Positions 16,580-26,090 of a stretch of 64,000 nucleotides of DNA are shown piece after piece. Position numbers and translations under genes: made by a program. The DNA lies in the NCBI RefSeq assembly GCF_003390335.1, contig NZ_QUOU01000001.1:3720001-3784000 (forward strand), given 5' to 3'. A model generated the notes under the pieces. That model was not told the origin of the DNA, did no database searches, and worked only from the letters and a program-made list of their open reading frames with translations. This DNA comes from Thalassotalea euphylliae (GTDB lineage: Bacteria > Pseudomonadota > Gammaproteobacteria > Enterobacterales > Alteromonadaceae). How positions within the stretch are numbered: position 1 is the stretch's first letter; every line of letters begins with the position of its first letter.

Positions 16580-18523
16580 ATGAAGAACACACTATTTTCA
16601 ATCAACAGAAAGATCAGAAAAAGTATCAGTAGCAAGCCCGTTGGCTTAGCGAACAGCAGCTTTACCCCCCGTCGCATCATTAGCCACCTTGTCGCTGCAT
16701 CGTTAGTTTTTTCCGCTGCCGCGACCGCCAGTGATTATCAAATCAAGCATCTAGAGCCTAGCTCATGGTGGGTTGGTATGAACAATCCCGCACTGCAATT
16801 ATTGGTGCACGGCGACAATATTAGTGACCTTACCCCGCAAATAAAATCTGACAAGGTGGTGATTAAAGAGATCCACAAGGTCAGCAACCCTAACTACTTA
16901 TTCGTGGATATTATTATTCGCGATGGCACAAAGCCACATCGCTTTAATATCGAGTTTCTGCAAAATGACAAGCTTGTGCTGAGCCAGCCTTATCAGCTGA
17001 AAGCGCGCAATAAAGTGTCGGCAGCGGATGTCAGCTTTAGCGCCAAAGACGTTATTTATCTGGTCACCCCTGACCGATTCGCCAATGGCAACGTGCGTAA
17101 TGACCAAGTGCCACAGCTGCTTGAAAGGAAAAAACGCAGCGCCGCCGGAGGTCGCCATGGCGGTGACCTACAGGGAATTATCAATCACTTAAATTACATT
17201 GAAGACATGGGCTATACCCAGATTTGGTTAAACCCGGTCGTAGAAAACAACCAGCCGGAATATTCTTATCACGGCTATTCCGCCACTGACTTTTACCAAA
17301 TAGATGCCCGTTTGGGCAATAACGCCTTATATAAAAAACTCGCATCCCAAGCGCAAAAACGCGGTATTGGTGTAATTATTGACGTTGTACTGAATCACGC
17401 GGGCTCTGGTCATTGGTGGCACGAGGATTTACCAACCCAAGATTGGTACAACTATCAAGGCAAGCCGTATGTCGGCACCAATCACAAGCGTGAAGCACTG
17501 CACGATCCTTACGCTGTTGCTGCTGATAAAGCACTATTTAGTGACGGCTGGTTCGTGCCAACCATGCCAGATCTCAACCAACGTAATCCCTACTTGGCCA
17601 ACTACCTGATTCAAAATACCTTGTGGTGGATTGAATACGCCAACTTGTCGGGTATTCGCGTTGATACCTACTCTTACCCCGACAAAGCGTTTTTAACGCA
17701 ATGGACAAAACGCATTACCGATGAATACCCCAATATCAATATTGTCGGTGAAGAGTGGTCAACGAATCCGGCCATTGTGGCTTACTGGCAACAGGGCGCA
17801 AAAACGCACGATGGTTATGACTCGTATTTGCCGAGCGTGATGGACTTCCCGATGCAAGACTTGCTGGTTAAAGCGCTGACCAACAAAGAAAGTTGGAATA
17901 CGGGGTTAAACCAGCTTTACCAAGTACTCGCTAACGACTTTTTATACGCCGCGCCCGAAAACTTGGTGATATTTCCTGATAATCACGATATGAGCCGCAT
18001 TTTTACGCAGCTAAACGAAGATTACGCGCTGTTTAAAATCGCCATGACCTACTTGATGACGACGCGTGGTATCCCACAAGTTTTTTATGGTACGGAGATT
18101 TTGATGAGCAACCCAGGTACGACAGATCACGGCATTATTCGCACCGACTTTCCCGGTGGCTGGCAAGGTGATGCCGTCAACGGCTTTACTGGCAAAGGCT
18201 TAACTGCTCAACAGAAAAGTGCGCAGGAGTTCATGCGTAAGCTATTAAATTGGCGTAAAGCAACACCGACGATCCACCACGGTGAACTGCGCCACTTTGC
18301 GCCAGAAAACGGCGTTTATGTGTACTTCAGGTACGATAAATTCAATAAATACATGGTTGTTATTAATAAAAATAACAATGAGGTCTCACTGACCATGGCA
18401 AAATACCGTGAACTGCTAGGCAACGCAAAAACCTTAATTCCGTTATTGAACAATAAACCTATCGCCATTCAAGCCAATATGGTGATGCCAGCTAAAACTG
18501 CGACAATTTTCCAAGTGCGCTAA
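16580..18523 (+). CDS. GH13 cyclomaltodextrinase/neopullulanase-like protein, secreted
   Basis: A 647-residue enzyme. A long, basic N-terminal extension leads to a signal-like segment ending A-A-A-T-A-S-D near residue 50. Residues 57-140 match the cyclomaltodextrinase N-terminal domain (P-x-S-W-W-V-G-M-N-N-P-x-L-Q-L-L-V-H-G). GH13 regions follow: D-V-V-L-N-H (268-273), G-I-R-V-D-T-Y (nucleophile Asp362), V-G-E-E-W (acid Glu391) and D-N-H-D-M (Asp470). The C-terminal beta domain resembles the cyclomaltodextrinase C domain. It is second in the operon with the pullulanase (12-bp gap). Its probable role is opening cyclodextrins or trimming branched maltodextrins in the periplasm. An alternative start closer to the signal peptide cannot be excluded. 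Confidence 0.87.
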   Translation: MKNTLFSINRKIRKSISSKPVGLANSSFTPRRIISHLVAASLVFSAAATASDYQIKHLEPSSWWVGMNNPALQLLVHGDNISDLTPQIKSDKVVIKEIHKVSNPNYLFVDIIIRDGTKPHRFNIEFLQNDKLVLSQPYQLKARNKVSAADVSFSAKDVIYLVTPDRFANGNVRNDQVPQLLERKKRSAAGGRHGGDLQGIINHLNYIEDMGYTQIWLNPVVENNQPEYSYHGYSATDFYQIDARLGNNALYKKLASQAQKRGIGVIIDVVLNHAGSGHWWHEDLPTQDWYNYQGKPYVGTNHKREALHDPYAVAADKALFSDGWFVPTMPDLNQRNPYLANYLIQNTLWWIEYANLSGIRVDTYSYPDKAFLTQWTKRITDEYPNINIVGEEWSTNPAIVAYWQQGAKTHDGYDSYLPSVMDFPMQDLLVKALTNKESWNTGLNQLYQVLANDFLYAAPENLVIFPDNHDMSRIFTQLNEDYALFKIAMTYLMTTRGIPQVFYGTEILMSNPGTTDHGIIRTDFPGGWQGDAVNGFTGKGLTAQQKSAQEFMRKLLNWRKATPTIHHGELRHFAPENGVYVYFRYDKFNKYMVVINKNNNEVSLTMAKYRELLGNAKTLIPLLNNKPIAIQANMVMPAKTATIFQVR

Positions 18524-18581
18524 AGCTTTAGATAAGAGTCGTATTGCTCAGGTATTCAATCGATATTAGTCAGCCATTAAA

Positions 18582-18601
18582 AAGCCCGCATTAGCAGGCT
18601 T
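18582..18601 (-). terminator. Terminator of the DsbA-like gene
   Basis: AAGCCCGC (18582-18589) pairs with GCAGGCTT (18594-18601) around ATTA. On the minus strand the stem (one G-T wobble) is followed by TTTTTAAT. It lies about 40 bp after the stop of the DsbA-like gene. Confidence 0.75.
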
Positions 18602-18640
18602 AATGTGAGTCACCAGTAGCGCTTGATTGCGCTCGGCTGA

Positions 18641-19267
18641 CTATTTCCTCAACAAGAAATATATCAAGCGCTTGTATTCATCAATATTGGTAATGTGACT
18701 GGCCAGTGGCTTATAGCGACCATTAATAATTAAGTTAGGGATATTGGCTTCACCTTGCGCTTTTAATGCCTTGGCCGATTTTTGCATTTCAGCAAGCTGC
18801 ATTTCGATACTGTAGCTCCCTATGCTGCTATCGAACATAAATTCATTACCACCAACTGAAATAAACAGGTTACGAACGTCTTCCACCGATTCAAAATCTT
18901 GGTTGTTCTCGTGAATGTGCTTAAAGATTGCATCAACAACCTGATCTCGCATACGCATTTTATCTGCAATAAGTACCGCAGTGGTCAATAAATTTTCTAC
19001 TGCTATTGCGCGGTTAGGCTGGCCGGCGACGTGATTTTTGATATGGTTGGCGCGGCGCGGCAAACGAGCAAGCAAGTCCTGCATAAAGGCTTGTTGGCTA
19101 TAGCACTGCTTACAATAAAAAGAAAAGTACTCTCGAACTTCTTGTTGCTTACTTTTCGGTAGGTCAAGGACGCGATAATGCCTGCCTTCGACAAAATCAC
19201 TTGCATTAACAGCAAGTGGCATCGCAAACAGCATTGCGCCAATTAGCACAAACAGCTTCCACGGCAT
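18641..19267 (-). CDS. DsbA-like periplasmic thiol:disulfide oxidoreductase, CKQC active site
   Basis: A 208-residue thioredoxin-fold protein with a signal peptide (cleaved near A-S-D, residues 22-24). Its redox motif is F-S-F-Y-C-K-Q-C (Cys52, Cys55), the DsbA position with K-Q in place of the usual P-H. The helical insertion of DsbA occupies the middle. The cis-proline loop is in N-I-P-N-L-I-I-N-G near residue 177, followed by the typical G-R-Y segment. A ribosome binding site AGGA lies eight bases before the ATG. It probably introduces or shuffles disulfides in envelope proteins. The dipeptide between the cysteines sets the redox potential, so K-Q suggests a less oxidising enzyme than DsbA of E. 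coli. Monocistronic by its surroundings. Confidence 0.85.
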   Translation of the reverse strand: MPWKLFVLIGAMLFAMPLAVNASDFVEGRHYRVLDLPKSKQQEVREYFSFYCKQCYSQQAFMQDLLARLPRRANHIKNHVAGQPNRAIAVENLLTTAVLIADKMRMRDQVVDAIFKHIHENNQDFESVEDVRNLFISVGGNEFMFDSSIGSYSIEMQLAEMQKSAKALKAQGEANIPNLIINGRYKPLASHITNIDEYKRLIYFLLRK

Positions 19268-19517
19268 GTTTACATCCTTTTCTTATCGTTATTTTAAAAA
19301 CAATGGAAATCAGCTAGATAAGCGCTGGTTTTTGCACCAGTAACATTAATGATAAGAGAAAATAGCGAGAGATCAACAAGATCGTATACTTTTACAGCAA
19401 AGATGTGACATTTTTGTTAACTAAATTACTGTCTGGCAGAGTCTTGATGTGTGATTCAGTCGAAACGCCATGACTCGAATAGATGACTCGAATAGATGGC
19501 TCAAATAGGTAAAGCCA

Positions 19518-21539
19518 TTACTCGAATAAATAGCTGAGTTTAATCCCCAACACGCTCCCTTGATAGCGCGGTGCGTCTTCATCGGCACTGGTAAAGCCAT
19601 TTTCATTCAATAAGTTAGTGCCGTAGAAATTAAGTGAAAGCTGCGTCGACAAAGCTTTGCTTACGCTGCCTTGCCATAGCAAACGATGCGGCCTGACCGT
19701 TTCACCACTGCCCACCTCAGACTGATTCTTTAGCCAGGTAAGCTGGTTGGTAAATTCAAAGCCACGCCATTGCCATAAGGTCTGCCAGCTTAATTTAGCA
19801 GGTGCTAAGTCGGCGAGTGTTTGCCCTTGTTGGACTTCACCTTGCTTCTCTTCACCTTGCTGAAAGTGGCCAAGCCATTTCATACTAAGCCTTTCATGTG
19901 GCTGCCAATGAATACTTGCTTCAACTCCCTCAATTGAGGCACGGCCTAAATTGCGAAAAGTGCGGAAAGTGCGGAAGGTTCGAAAAGTAGTCGTGCTTTC
20001 GTCAGTAGCATCAACTTTGGTAAAGCGCTCGATGTAATCATCTAACTCATAGTAATAGCCAACAACATCAAATTGCCATGACTTACCGAGTTGATACTGC
20101 CAGCTGACTTGCACGCCCTTGCTCTGCTCTGGTGCGAGTTCAGGGTTCCCTAATGTCGTACCACGAGGGGTTTCACCGGCAAAATAAAGTTCAGCAAGGG
20201 TTGGAAATCGAAAGCCAGTGGCAAATTCGGCACTCAATTTTTGTTGAGAATTTATTTGGTAAGCGAGCAAAGCACTTGTGCTGATTTGCTGATCGTCTCG
20301 ACTTTGCGATGTTAACCTTTGGGTTTGTTTAACGTGATCAAATCGCGCGCCAAGACCCAGTTGCCAGTTTTGCCACTGCCAGTGCCAGTCGGTAAACACA
20401 GCCATATTATCTTGTTTACCATCAACCAAAGGTTGGCTGAAATTTTGCCGCCCTTCGAGTGAGAACTCAGACTCGTCAATACTGACGCCACGCCTTGCCA
20501 ACCATTCAGCGCCAAAGCGTCCTTGGCCGCCAAGTCCGGCTACACTCGCCAAAGCTAATGCGCCCAGTGTATGGCTTTGGTATTGCGTTAAATTTCGTCT
20601 GCGATTCACGCGCAACGTATCTGTGTCCCAGTTTTGATAGTGCTGATATAACTGCACAAACCAGTCTTGTGCTTTGCGCACTGACAGCTTTGACAGCCAA
20701 TGGTTGTCATTAGGGTATTCAACAATACGTTCTAGTGGGAATTGGCGCGAAGACTTACCAATGTCAGTGCCATGGGAAATAATACTAGAGCCCGCTAGCG
20801 ATAACCCTTGCCATTGTTCAGTAAATTTAAGCAGCGCGGAGAGTTGCGTAAAGTCAGTGTCTAATGGCGTATCATCCGCTGCCGTTGATTGGTTCGCCCG
20901 GCGATAAGCAATACCTGATTGCCACTGCTCTGCCCCCCAGAGCAGTGCGGCATTCGTCGCCTGATCGTCTGTTTGGCTACTCACGCTAAGCTGTTTTGTG
21001 CCTAATTCCGCCGTGACCAGATTAATGACTCCGCCCATCGCCTCAGAGCCATACAAGGTTGCGCTAGGGCCTTGCTGAACGTCAATGCGAGCAAGCAATT
21101 CACTATTGATAAAAGAGGCGGAATTGCCCGCTCTTCGGTCGGTAATAATCGGAATACCGTCAACTTGGGTGCGAATTCGCGCGCGGCTAAAACCGCGAAT
21201 ACTGTAGCTTTGCAATAGGCCACCTTGGCCGTTCAAGCTGACACTTGGCACGTCGACTAACCAATCGGCTATGGTCGGCTTAGCAATCGCATTATCGACT
21301 AAATCGATGCTCGACATTGAGTGACTAACAAGTTGGCTGGAACGCAGGTGGTCGCGCGAGCCACTCACTTGCATGACCTCAATGGTGTGATACGGCAAAT
21401 AACTTTGCCCATTACTTGAGGCATCCGTCCCTAAAGCATCAGCTGCGAAGGTTTCAGCATTGGCCAAACCAATGCCGCCAAAGCTCATCGCGACAATGGC
21501 ATAAACAGATGAAAGTTTAGCAACTTGAGAAAACTTCAT
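19518..21539 (-). CDS. TonB-dependent outer-membrane receptor, substrate unknown
   Basis: A 673-residue receptor with a signal peptide (cleavage near A-N-A-E, about 28). A TonB-box-like I-E-V-M-Q-V-S-G-S-R (about 53-62) and a plug domain follow (I-R-G-F-S, V-D-G-I-P-I, Q-Q-G-P-S-A-T-L-Y-G, G-G-V-I-N-L-V-T), then a 22-strand barrel. Size and motifs are of the BtuB/FepA/haem-siderophore class, distinct from the maltodextrin receptor at 7.3 kb. The last residues are Y-L-F-E, so the canonical terminal Phe is followed by Glu. An in-frame tandem repeat near residues 518-529 adds a T-F-R stretch to a loop. No periplasmic-binding or ABC genes adjoin it, so the ligand cannot be inferred. Confidence 0.85.
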   Translation of the reverse strand: MKFSQVAKLSSVYAIVAMSFGGIGLANAETFAADALGTDASSNGQSYLPYHTIEVMQVSGSRDHLRSSQLVSHSMSSIDLVDNAIAKPTIADWLVDVPSVSLNGQGGLLQSYSIRGFSRARIRTQVDGIPIITDRRAGNSASFINSELLARIDVQQGPSATLYGSEAMGGVINLVTAELGTKQLSVSSQTDDQATNAALLWGAEQWQSGIAYRRANQSTAADDTPLDTDFTQLSALLKFTEQWQGLSLAGSSIISHGTDIGKSSRQFPLERIVEYPNDNHWLSKLSVRKAQDWFVQLYQHYQNWDTDTLRVNRRRNLTQYQSHTLGALALASVAGLGGQGRFGAEWLARRGVSIDESEFSLEGRQNFSQPLVDGKQDNMAVFTDWHWQWQNWQLGLGARFDHVKQTQRLTSQSRDDQQISTSALLAYQINSQQKLSAEFATGFRFPTLAELYFAGETPRGTTLGNPELAPEQSKGVQVSWQYQLGKSWQFDVVGYYYELDDYIERFTKVDATDESTTTFRTFRTFRTFRNLGRASIEGVEASIHWQPHERLSMKWLGHFQQGEEKQGEVQQGQTLADLAPAKLSWQTLWQWRGFEFTNQLTWLKNQSEVGSGETVRPHRLLWQGSVSKALSTQLSLNFYGTNLLNENGFTSADEDAPRYQGSVLGIKLSYLFE
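19952..19987. repeat. Four 9-bp in-frame tandem repeats within a TonB receptor gene
   Basis: Units tgcgaaaag, tgcggaaag, tgcggaagg and ttcgaaaag lie head to tail. On the coding strand they give a Thr-Phe-Arg run. The 9-bp length preserves the reading frame, so copy-number slippage would change loop length without breaking the gene. Confidence 0.9.
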
Positions 21540-21763
21540 AATTACTCAGTGACAACATGACAATAAAAACAAGACACGTGAAAGTGATACTCGGCTTGAG
21601 AGTGTAGCGAGATTTAAGACAAAGTCGATGCTAGCGCCTAAAATAGCGCCTAAATAGTCCGATTAAAAACGGGATAGCTGTAAACTTTTATCGGCTAAGC
21701 ACAATAATATTTAATGAATCAGGGCTATTTAGCATGTGCACTTAGTTTAGTTATGCGCGGCGC

Positions 21764-24007
21764 TTAAAGCTGCCACGCATAACTAAATTTGGTAAAGACA
21801 CTACGCTGATTACGCTCTAAATTTTCCAGTGAATCGTCTTGAAAGCCGCCATCAGAATAACCGATAAAAAACAGAGTTTGCGGGTTAATCTTGTACGAGT
21901 AAATCAATTGTGTCGAAAAGAATCGCTCGGTAGCTTCTGGCCTGTCGTCAAGGTCGTCGTATTGATATCGTTCGACATTGCGGTCGATATCTGTGTATTG
22001 CACGACAAGTTTGATGATACTGCGCAAATCAAATTGGTAATTTACCCGAAAGTCCATTTGATTCGCGGTAAACAATCGACCTTCATCAACATCTAACTCA
22101 AAAAAGTTATAAGCGATATCAAGCTTTAAATGTTGGTTAACATCCCACAAGATACGTGGCTCTACTACAATGGCTTCACCTAACTGAGTGTTGGCAAAAT
22201 CCACTTGATCGCCAATGCGAATAAAACTCGCCAATTCTAAGCCTGCAATGGGTGTTAGCTCGGCATACATGACAAATTGCGTTTCATCAAAATACTGGTC
22301 GTCAAATAGTCGTTCGCGAGTTACAACGCCAAAGTCAGTATAAAACTGCGATTGCCCTTGCAAGTTACCGTGAATTTCATATTCTCGCTCAAGTAAATTG
22401 CCCGCTTGATCGTACGTGGCATCCCAGTCACCAAACACGCCCCAACGATGGAGCCAATTGTCTTTCTCACCATACCAAGTGTAACGACCGCCAAGCACAG
22501 CGCGCTCAAAATCCACTTTCGAGATAAAGCCTAAATCGGAGCGGAAATCTTCCCCGACATTGCGATACGAAGCGCGCAGGTTATAGTCACGCGTATTGCG
22601 GCCATAGCGTATGCTGTATGCGTGATCTTTTTGCTCTTTATCCAGTTCAAAGTCATTTTGCACACTGTCAGGGTTTTGCGTGTCAGCGTAGGCCAAATTG
22701 ACCCGTAAACTGTCGGTGTCAGAAAACCAATAGTTACCGTCAATGGATGCCAAGGTATTGCGGTACTCATCACCGCTGCGGTTTGTCATTAACACACCGA
22801 CATTGTGACGATTGCCGATATCAACTTTGTAGCGCGCTAATGCAACATCAGATTCTTGCGTCAACTCGGCAATATCAGAGCCAAGTGCACCGGGGATTAA
22901 AAAATTCGTGTGTTTATCATTGGCAACCAGTACGCCGTAGCTGTGGTTATCGGTTTTTCCCGTGAGTTTGACACCATAGTCAGGCTCAACGATATTGCGC
23001 GTATGAACAAAATTGAACTCGGCCACATCAAAGTAGGAGGCACCATCGAGGAAAAATGGCCGCTTTTCTGGAAAAAACAGAGAAAAGGTATTGTTGACAT
23101 CAAGCTGACTCGAATCAGCTTCCACTTGTGAAAAGTCCGGGTTAATGGTGGCGTTAAGCACCATGTCTTGAGTGATCCCCCAACGAACATCTAAACCTGG
23201 CTCAAGGTCAATGTCCCCCTCTTGCCAGTCACCGGGAACATCTGGTTTTTCGTCAAACCTTGACACAGTTAGCGTTGGCGTTAATTGAAAATTGTTACCG
23301 GCTTTGACCGATTCAAACCCCGTAAATTGATCAAACTGACAGAGATTACACTTCAAGTTGCGATCGTATTTAAAGCTCTCAAGGTGATAGCGCACATCGC
23401 GAGGATAAATACGGCGACCGGCAATATTCCATGTTAAGCGACCATCTCGCTCAGGAAAACGCAGTGCATTAAAGGGAATGACCATTTCCACCACATAACC
23501 AAACTCAGTGACTTGTCCGGCACTATCCCAGATGGCGTCCCATGAATCATCGTCATCCCAGCCGTTGCTATCATCCATTCGAAGATCAGCTTGAATGCCC
23601 AGCGGGTTAACGTAAAACTCGTAGCCAGAGCGTTCATCATCAAAGGTATCAATCACAATACCGACGTGATCATCACGCCAAAGGCTGTCGCGATCGCGTA
23701 ATACCGCGCGAATGTTTTTGGGGTCTGGATCATAAGCCTTGAACGCAACATGTAAAGCTTGGCCATTCTCAAACAGCAGCATTTGCGTTTTTACTGGCGC
23801 TGCGTCACCTTCAGCAGGCCGATTTTCATAAGCTAAATCTATCTTTAAAGCACTTTGCCAAATGGCTTCATCAAGGGTGCCATCAAGGTTAATGGATGCT
23901 GAAAAGTTTGGTAGTTGGTAGTTTTCTCTTGGCTGCGCATGCACAGCAAAAACGCTATGCGTTAGTAACAGCATAGCGCTCGTGGCAAGTAATTTTTTAA
24001 CAGGCAT
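21764..24007 (-). CDS. CBM9-like / DUF5916-type outer-membrane protein
   Basis: A 747-residue protein with a signal peptide (about residues 1-24, ending V-H-A-Q). Residues about 35-220 resemble the carbohydrate-binding family 9-like domain found in this group (L-D-G-T-L-D-E-A-I-W, then D-D-H-V-G-I-V-I-D-T-F and G-Y-E-F-Y-V-N). The remainder matches the style of DUF5916: F-S-Q-V-E-A-D, then F-F-P-E-K-R-P-F-F-L-D-G, followed by many amphipathic strands ending in an aromatic-containing tail. Such proteins are probably outer-membrane barrels with a periplasmic or surface ligand-binding domain; their biochemical function is not established. Two cysteines in C-N-L-C are notable. It is transcribed with the receptor at 19.5 kb but separated by 224 bp. 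Confidence 0.8.
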   Translation of the reverse strand: MPVKKLLATSAMLLLTHSVFAVHAQPRENYQLPNFSASINLDGTLDEAIWQSALKIDLAYENRPAEGDAAPVKTQMLLFENGQALHVAFKAYDPDPKNIRAVLRDRDSLWRDDHVGIVIDTFDDERSGYEFYVNPLGIQADLRMDDSNGWDDDDSWDAIWDSAGQVTEFGYVVEMVIPFNALRFPERDGRLTWNIAGRRIYPRDVRYHLESFKYDRNLKCNLCQFDQFTGFESVKAGNNFQLTPTLTVSRFDEKPDVPGDWQEGDIDLEPGLDVRWGITQDMVLNATINPDFSQVEADSSQLDVNNTFSLFFPEKRPFFLDGASYFDVAEFNFVHTRNIVEPDYGVKLTGKTDNHSYGVLVANDKHTNFLIPGALGSDIAELTQESDVALARYKVDIGNRHNVGVLMTNRSGDEYRNTLASIDGNYWFSDTDSLRVNLAYADTQNPDSVQNDFELDKEQKDHAYSIRYGRNTRDYNLRASYRNVGEDFRSDLGFISKVDFERAVLGGRYTWYGEKDNWLHRWGVFGDWDATYDQAGNLLEREYEIHGNLQGQSQFYTDFGVVTRERLFDDQYFDETQFVMYAELTPIAGLELASFIRIGDQVDFANTQLGEAIVVEPRILWDVNQHLKLDIAYNFFELDVDEGRLFTANQMDFRVNYQFDLRSIIKLVVQYTDIDRNVERYQYDDLDDRPEATERFFSTQLIYSYKINPQTLFFIGYSDGGFQDDSLENLERNQRSVFTKFSYAWQL

Positions 24008-24232
24008 GTTTTATCTTTATTATTAGCACGAAGTCCATTCGGTGCTTTCTTATTGATATTCTAATGGTTTAGCCGATGAAGGGGAATGTTGGCCGAGCGC
24101 CAAATGTAACAATTTATGTTAATAATTAGCTTCATTTTCATGAGGGATTGATTACGAGTTTGCTTTTATACAATAGATTAAGTTGGCTTACGGCATAACA
24201 TCTATTAAGCCAACACCATCTATATAAAATCG

Positions 24233-25878
24233 TTACGCTGCAATGCGGAACACTGATAACTGCTGAAAAATATTTTGCAGCCTGCTCAGTAAATACAATT
24301 GAATGTTCTTACTTGTAGTTTGAGTTTTCGTTAGGCGCAGACTCGCGCAAGCAGCCCAAACAGCAAATAACAACCAAATAACAGGTGGTTCATTGATGGC
24401 TCTGCCATCGGATAATGCCGTTAGGCTCAACATGCCATTGCTAAATGTAACATCAAACAAAAAATCTGGCGCTAACCCCGCGACAGAAAAGTTCGCTTGA
24501 TCTAGACCAATTAAACTGCCCGCAGAAATTAGCTCAAAGTTATCAAGCGTCGTAGGTAAAAAAACATCAGTAAAAAGCAATTGGATATTCGCTGAGATTA
24601 GATCAGCAATGCCCGTCATGACGATACGGTCATAATCCGTTAGGCTAGCAATTTCAAATATTAGCTCACCGTCTTTTGCATCAAGATCACCATCAATTGT
24701 TAACGTACCCGGTGTATTGCCGGGGTTTATCATACCGCCATTAATCAGTTGCACATTGCCAATAACAGTACCAGAGCCTGTTAACAAGCCATCAGAGCCG
24801 ACAATTATTGAATTGGCTTGAACACTCGCGCCAGAGGCAACCTTTAATTTTCCTGACGTTTCACCCTCGCCAATAGAGACCCATATCAAATCACTACTCA
24901 GTGATGCGCCTGTGCTGAAATATGCCTCAGCGTCGACAAAACGAGAGCCCACTGAAAAGATCCCTAAACCGCTGCCATTAGTCACATCAATAACTGCATT
25001 ATTGCTAGCAAACATAGTTGCGCTGCCACCACCCGAATTGGCAAAGCTATCATCTCCCAACCACAAGGCCGCACCGGCATCACCAAGCACAGTTAATCTA
25101 GAGCCTGCGCCATCTAGGTTTAAAATGCCATTTCCGGTTCCCTTTCCTATGCCTAGCGATCCCGTTAAATTATTGCCATTAACTTCAACACTTGCACCAT
25201 TAAAAATATCTAACTGGCCACTCGCCGTGTTAACTTGGTCGGTAAAAAATGTGGCGGATTCACCAACATTAATAAACGCACCATTACCGCTTACCGTCAC
25301 CTTGCTACCAGTACGGTCAACTGACCGACGCCATTAGCACTTGCACCAGCAGCTCCAACCGCTATGCCTTCTGCACCAATTGCGCTATTGGTGGTTGGGT
25401 CAAAACCAAATTTGTTACTTTCATCGGTATTAACACTGTCTTCCACCAATAACGAAGCACCACTAGCAATTGTGACTGAGCCATCACCACCATTCCCAAT
25501 TCCTACCCGGCCGCTACTAAAGCCAGCACCGACAAATGCGCGCACATTTAATTGAGCATTATCTTGTAGGTCAACCACACCTGTTGCTTGATTAGCGCCA
25601 ATTCGCAGCACAGAGCCAGGCGAGCCGCCAATATTCACTTGCGTTCCAGTACCAGTAATGAATGCTTGCCCATTGCCGCCAAGGCCCTCTCCTATAGCAC
25701 CGTCAAAACCTGACGATATAATGCTGCCACCATCAAGGGTAACACTGCCATTGTTGCCGTTGACGCCAATCAGTAAAGGATCTAATGAAAAATCTCCAGA
25801 AGGGATAATAGCTGCGCTCAGTTGATGACTTAACATCAAACACACTGAGCATATATTGAACGTTAGTTTCCAAGACAT
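24233..25878 (-). pseudogene. Secreted beta-helix surface protein, frameshifted, PEP-CTERM-like tail
   Basis: Two overlapping frames encode one protein. The upstream part starts at the ATG at 25878 (GGAG eight bases before it; signal peptide ending L-S-A-A) and stops at 25297. The downstream frame continues to 24233. The junction reads ...G-Q-L-T-V then, one base out of frame, T-G-S-K-V-T-V-S-G-N-G-A. One missing A near 25311-25314 would restore a continuous repeat of the type G-x-G-x-L-x-V-x-G-x-G-S-x-V-x-V. The protein is Gly/Asn-rich with many such repeats, and N-P-G-N-T-P-G-T-L-T-I-D-G, as in autotransporter-like or PEP-CTERM beta-helix proteins. The C-terminal I-N-E-P-P, hydrophobic helix and basic residues resemble a PEP-CTERM sorting signal, but about 35 residues follow it. 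It may be a pseudogene or a sequencing error. Confidence 0.7.
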
Positions 25879-26090
25879 GACGACACTCCTTCGCCAAGTT
25901 AAGCGGCTAGCAACAGCTTCCCACTTCCCTGCTAGTCCTTTGAGGTAAAGCTTCAAGCATAAAAAATACCGCTTTAAAAACTACTTTTTGCTCAGCGATT
26001 TATTCACTAAGCAAAATTCGCCATACCTAACGTTGTAAATTATGCTGGCGAGTATGTCGCAAGCAATACGAGTGACTGCCGAGTTTATTT

